DNA from: QHBQ01 sp038230695
GTDB taxonomy: Bacteria; Chloroflexota; Chloroflexia; QHBQ01
Direction of reading: 5' to 3'
Length of the DNA: 8,937 bases
Assembly: GCA_038230695.1 (NCBI GenBank)
Contig: JBBRMT010000201.1
Span: 1-8,937 of the forward strand
The position numbers were made by a program, and so were the translations under genes. Positions within the stretch are counted from its first letter, which is position 1; the number at the start of each line of letters is the position of its first letter. Positions 6,215 through 8,937 of this stretch are shown piece after piece. The notes below the pieces were generated by a model, which saw only the letters and a list, made by a program, of their open reading frames with translations, was not told the origin of the DNA and ran no database searches.

Positions 6215-6243
6215 CCCTGTTAATAAGCGTCGAGCGATAACTA

Positions 6244-6271
6244 CCCCTGCGCCCCACCGCGCAGGGGTTTT
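6244..6271 (+). terminator. Intrinsic terminator after tRNA-Gly
   Basis: CCCCTGCGC (6244-6252) pairs perfectly with GCGCAGGGG (6259-6267) around the loop CCCACC, followed at once by TTTT. A 9-bp GC-rich stem with a T run is a classical rho-independent terminator. It ends tRNA-Gly transcription and insulates the TPR gene. The rest of 6215-6382 holds no gene and no promoter that I find convincing. Confidence 0.9.
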
Positions 6272-6382
6272 AATTGGCCCGCCTAAGATTGTACGCCACG
6301 CTGGCTGAAGATGGGGAACAAGTTAAGCTATTCCCAAGAACGGATGGTGGAATGATAAATCAAAGAGAGAGTTGTCGCCCTG

Positions 6383-7801
6383 ATGATACGTTGCCCAGTT
6401 TGCAACACTGATAATCCCGACCAGTCTAGCCAGTGCAGCAAGTGCGGCGCACTGCTGGCTTCCTTGCTGGTAGCCCACGACTTGCAACGCATCGAAGCCA
6501 GCATCATGCACGGCGACCTGGTGGTTGGGCAAGCGGAATTGCAACAAGCGATGGCAGCGATTGCCAAATTGGAAGATACGATAGCAAGCCACTCACTGCT
6601 AATCGGTCGCGCCCGCTGGTTGCAGGGAACGATTTACTACATCAAGGGACAGTTGGCGCAAGCAGCTATAGAGGTTAGAGCCACTATTGACCTGCTAGAA
6701 GGCGATGAAGCGGGCAAGCCGTTGCTGGCCGAGGCGCTCAATACCCTGGGTAACATCGAGTATCTGCAAGGCGAAATGAAAGCGGCGCTCCATTACTATC
6801 AGCGTGGCGCACACCTGGCCGAGCAGACTCGCAATCACAAACTGTCGGTCAAGCTCTGGACAAACCTGGGCAACATCAGTGTTAACGAAGGACGCACCTA
6901 CGAGGCTCTGTTTCGCTACAACAAGGCCACCCAGTATGCCGAGTTGGACAATAATGCCGCCGCGTTGATGATGTGTTACCGAATGTTGTGCTATATCTAT
7001 GTGGTGATTGGCCCGCTGGCTAAAGCAATGGAGTATGCCCGCCGCATCGTCGAGTTGCTGCCCAAAATCGAGAGCCAGAGCCAGATATGCAACGCGCTGA
7101 TTACGGTGGGTGTAGTTAATCGCTACCACGGCGATCTTGAGCAGGCCCATCATTATCTTCAAGAAGCATTGGATATTGCCGAGCGCAGCGACGACAAGGT
7201 GGTTCGCGCCGATGCGCTGGCGAAATTGGGTCAGGTATATCTCGATGGGGGCGATTATGAGCGTAGCTATGAGGTTGCCCAACGCCTGTTCAGCGATGAG
7301 GCTGCGCCCCAGATGCTCAAGCGCGAGGCGGTCGCCCAGCTTTTGCAGTATTATGTAGTAAGGCGCGACTTTGCCGCCGCCCGCGAATATGTAGACTGGA
7401 TCCACAACTTCGAGCAGCAGCAAGTACGGGATGAACGGGAACGCCTCTATTTGCCAGTGGCTATCTACCTCGCCGCGCTGGATGAGTGGGAGCAGGCGGC
7501 GCAGAACTTCGAGCTTGCCATTATCCAGAGCAAAGAGCGCGGCGATGCTTACGAGCTTGGCCGCAGCTACCTCGAATACGCTAGAGCAATGACCCATCGC
7601 AAGGGAGTGAACTGGGAAACGGTTATAGCGTTGCTGGAGCAAGCCGCCGCCATCTTCCACAAGATCGGCGCGACCCGTAACCTGACGGCGGTGCAAGAGA
7701 TGTTGCTAGAGCGCGACGCTACCCCCTACATGGGCAATCCCATTTCCGAGCAAACCCCACCAGAGCGTACTAGCACCCCCGCGCCGGGTCTTGCTAGCTA
7801 A
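6383..7801 (+). CDS. Zinc-ribbon and tetratricopeptide repeat (TPR) protein
   Basis: A 472-residue soluble protein with no signal peptide or membrane segment. The N-terminus is a small zinc ribbon: C4, C7, C18, C21 (CPVC, ten residues, CSKC). From about 75 to 440 it consists of helical TPR-like repeats; clear ones are near 115-147 (ALNTLGNIEYLQGEMKAALH), 155-187, 235-267 (GDLEQAHHYLQEALDIAE) and 276-308 (ALAKLGQVYLDGGDYERSYE). The C-terminal 25 residues are Pro/Thr-rich and probably disordered. Such proteins act as protein-binding scaffolds; the partner is unknown and no kinase, cyclase or DNA-binding domain accompanies the repeats. The ATG is the first possible start after an in-frame TAA at 6356; the only purine-rich site (AGAGAG) is about 12 nt away, so translation may be weak. 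The last 8 bp overlap the convergent ferredoxin gene. Confidence 0.9.
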   Translation: MIRCPVCNTDNPDQSSQCSKCGALLASLLVAHDLQRIEASIMHGDLVVGQAELQQAMAAIAKLEDTIASHSLLIGRARWLQGTIYYIKGQLAQAAIEVRATIDLLEGDEAGKPLLAEALNTLGNIEYLQGEMKAALHYYQRGAHLAEQTRNHKLSVKLWTNLGNISVNEGRTYEALFRYNKATQYAELDNNAAALMMCYRMLCYIYVVIGPLAKAMEYARRIVELLPKIESQSQICNALITVGVVNRYHGDLEQAHHYLQEALDIAERSDDKVVRADALAKLGQVYLDGGDYERSYEVAQRLFSDEAAPQMLKREAVAQLLQYYVVRRDFAAAREYVDWIHNFEQQQVRDERERLYLPVAIYLAALDEWEQAAQNFELAIIQSKERGDAYELGRSYLEYARAMTHRKGVNWETVIALLEQAAAIFHKIGATRNLTAVQEMLLERDATPYMGNPISEQTPPERTSTPAPGLAS

Positions 7802-8144
7802 TAGGCCGCCCCTCATCGTCGCGTTTCATCTTGTTGTTGCCGGGCGGCGCATCGTATAGCAGGCGGGCGACTGGCTGATCGCCGACAAGATGCTGGTTGA
7901 AGATTTCTTCGGCATCGGCGACGTTAACACCCCCATACCAGACATCTTCGGGATAGACTACCACCATCGGGCCGTGGCCGCATTGGTTGAAGCAACCGCT
8001 ATTGTTAATGCGGATACGCTCAGTCAATCCCGCTTGCTTCACCAGTTGCTTCAGGCGGGCATGAACGCCGAGGCCATCGCCATCCCGCGCCGGACACCAA
8101 TCCCCGCTGGTGCAAACGAATACGTGCTTCTCAAACTGTCCCAA
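7794..8144 (-). CDS. Thioredoxin-like [2Fe-2S] ferredoxin, TTG start
   Basis: A 116-residue ferredoxin of the thioredoxin-like [2Fe-2S] group, related to NuoE and HoxE C-terminal domains. Four cysteines are arranged as ligands: C11 and C17 (HVFVCTSGDWCPA), then C51 and C55 (SGCFNQCGHGP), followed by the typical MVVVYPEDVWYGGV. It carries electrons; its partner is unknown. The frame is open upstream to 8273, but that part overlaps the aldo/keto reductase and looks random. TTG at 8144 follows GGAGG by 6 nt, lies in the 16-bp gap after the reductase stop, and starts just before the conserved fold, so I choose it. The charged tail after about 100 is probably flexible. The gene is co-transcribed with the aldo/keto reductase and overlaps the TPR gene tail to tail. 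Confidence 0.92.
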   Translation of the reverse strand: MGQFEKHVFVCTSGDWCPARDGDGLGVHARLKQLVKQAGLTERIRINNSGCFNQCGHGPMVVVYPEDVWYGGVNVADAEEIFNQHLVGDQPVARLLYDAPPGNNKMKRDDEGRPIS

Positions 8145-8150
8145 TCTGAA

Positions 8151-8155
8151 CCTCC
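8151..8155 (-). promoter_or_regulatory. Ribosome binding site deciding the TTG start of the ferredoxin
   Basis: GGAGG on the minus strand, 6 nt upstream of TTG (8144-8142), placed in the short gap between the reductase stop codon and the ferredoxin. No in-frame ATG or GTG is similarly placed, so TTG is the most likely start. Confidence 0.75.
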
Positions 8156-8160
8156 ATGCC

Positions 8161-8937
8161 TTATGAACTGAATAGCAACCCATCGAGCAGTCTGCGTTCT
8201 CGGACACTGATGGGCGCAAGGTCGCTGGCAGCCAGGTTCTCCTCTGCCTGCGCTGCCGTCTTGATACCGACAACCACGCTGCTTACCGCCGCCTGGTCGA
8301 GCGCGAAGCGGATCATTGCCTGGGCCAAAGTGCGTTCGCCCTCTCCTTCGAGGAAGCGCAACTCCTCGGCGGCCTGTAGCCGCCGCACAATCTCAGCACG
8401 CGGCAAGGTGGCGCGGATGTCACCATCCACCCAGTGGCTATCCAGGTCGTATTTGCCCGTCAGCAAACCGCTACCCAGCGTTTCGCCAACGATGATGCCT
8501 GCCCCGGCCCGTTGTGCGGCAGGGAACAACTGGCGGGCAGGTTCCTGAGCCAGCACGTTGTAGGCAATCTGCACCGTCTCCGCGCCCGCCGCGATGGCCG
8601 CCAACCCTTCTGCCACGCTGGACACTGCCACGCCCCAGCGCCGCACCTTGCCTGCCTCTTTCAGTTCGGCCATCACCGCGAAGATGCTGCCATCACCCAT
8701 CTCCACCAGGGTAGGATTGTGCAACAGGTATAGATCGAGCCAGTCGCGGGCCAGGCGACGAAGACTTTGATCGGCGGCAAAGCGGATATAGGCGGCGCTG
8801 AAGTCGGGGCGCACGCTGCCAGCGTAAAAGTTGCTGCCAACACTGGTGGCAACCACGATTTCCGCGCTCATGCTCAGGCCCAGTTCGCTAAAGGCCACGC
8901 CAAGTAGCTCCTCGCTGTGGCCGAAGCCGTAGACATC
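8161..8937 (-). CDS. Aldo/keto reductase family protein, 5' end outside window, catalytic Lys replaced
   Basis: 258 residues of a (beta/alpha)8 aldo/keto reductase; the N-terminus lies beyond the right edge. The frame continues past the GTG at 8898 to 8937, reading DVYGFGHSEELLG, the family's YG-x-SE motif with catalytic Tyr (third visible residue). Twenty-nine residues later, where AKRs have the catalytic Lys in an ATK motif, this protein has ATS. The catalytic His remains in DLYLLHNP (visible residue 73). Other family blocks: a GVAVSS strand in place of the usual GVSN, QIAYN, a SGLLTGKY stretch, and near the C-terminus GIKTAAQAEENLAA, which matches the NADPH-phosphate binding region. The fold is secure; activity is doubtful or altered without the Lys. 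The next gene, 16 bp downstream, is a ferredoxin. Confidence 0.93.
   Translation of the reverse strand, partial: DVYGFGHSEELLGVAFSELGLSMSAEIVVATSVGSNFYAGSVRPDFSAAYIRFAADQSLRRLARDWLDLYLLHNPTLVEMGDGSIFAVMAELKEAGKVRRWGVAVSSVAEGLAAIAAGAETVQIAYNVLAQEPARQLFPAAQRAGAGIIVGETLGSGLLTGKYDLDSHWVDGDIRATLPRAEIVRRLQAAEELRFLEGEGERTLAQAMIRFALDQAAVSSVVVGIKTAAQAEENLAASDLAPISVRERRLLDGLLFSS

Noticed and set aside
5977..6240. Plus-strand open frame of 87 codons
   Set aside because: It runs across two promoters and the tRNA-Gly gene.
6284..6358. Promoter for the TPR gene (TAAGAT at 6284 or TGATAA at 6353)
   Set aside because: Neither has a -35 box with more than three matching bases at 16-18 bp.
6695..7696. Long open frame of 333 codons on the minus strand
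   Set aside because: It lies wholly antisense to the zinc-ribbon/TPR gene, whose repeat pattern is clear; the antisense product shows no recognisable family or plausible composition.
7794..8273. Ferredoxin started at the far upstream ATG (159 residues)
   Set aside because: The extra N-terminus is Arg-rich nonsense overlapping the reductase by over 110 bp; TTG at 8144 with GGAGG fits better.

Overview
The window is a gene-dense piece of a GC-rich bacterial chromosome, with eight protein genes, one frameshifted gene, one tRNA, and very short or overlapping gene junctions. The protein families, above all two DUF2085 membrane proteins beside a CcdA/TlpA pair, and the dispersed palindromic and heptamer repeats suggest Chloroflexota (green non-sulfur bacteria). 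This is a judgement from remembered family distribution, not from a search. No phage, transposase, CRISPR or plasmid gene is visible, so the region looks chromosomal and mostly housekeeping.

Left part (1-2239, plus strand): the C-terminal half of an acetyl-CoA synthetase runs in from the left edge. After a spacer with a hairpin and a good sigma70-type promoter comes a saccharopine/lysine-6-dehydrogenase-like gene that is broken by a one-base frameshift near 1624.

Centre (2249-6102, minus strand): a compact five-gene operon reads from a promoter at 6073-6102 in the order glutaredoxin-like protein, DUF2085 membrane protein, CcdA, a SurA_N-TlpA fusion, and a second DUF2085 membrane protein. The junctions are ATGA overlaps, an 8-bp overlap or a 2-bp gap. 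Most products carry conserved cysteines: CxxC in the glutaredoxin, one Cys in each CcdA half, WCGPC in the TlpA domain, and C-x17-C-x2-C in both DUF2085 proteins. I read it as a membrane thiol-disulfide relay that moves reductant across the membrane, with DUF2085 as its unassigned component. The cytoplasmic tail of the TlpA fusion is partly made of in-frame translated intergenic-type repeats.

Right part: a tRNA-Gly(UCC) gene with its own promoter and a strong terminator sits back to back with the redox operon promoter. Then come a zinc-ribbon/TPR protein (plus strand) and, converging on it, a minus-strand pair: an aldo/keto reductase running off the right edge, whose usual catalytic lysine is serine, and a thioredoxin-like [2Fe-2S] ferredoxin that starts at TTG.
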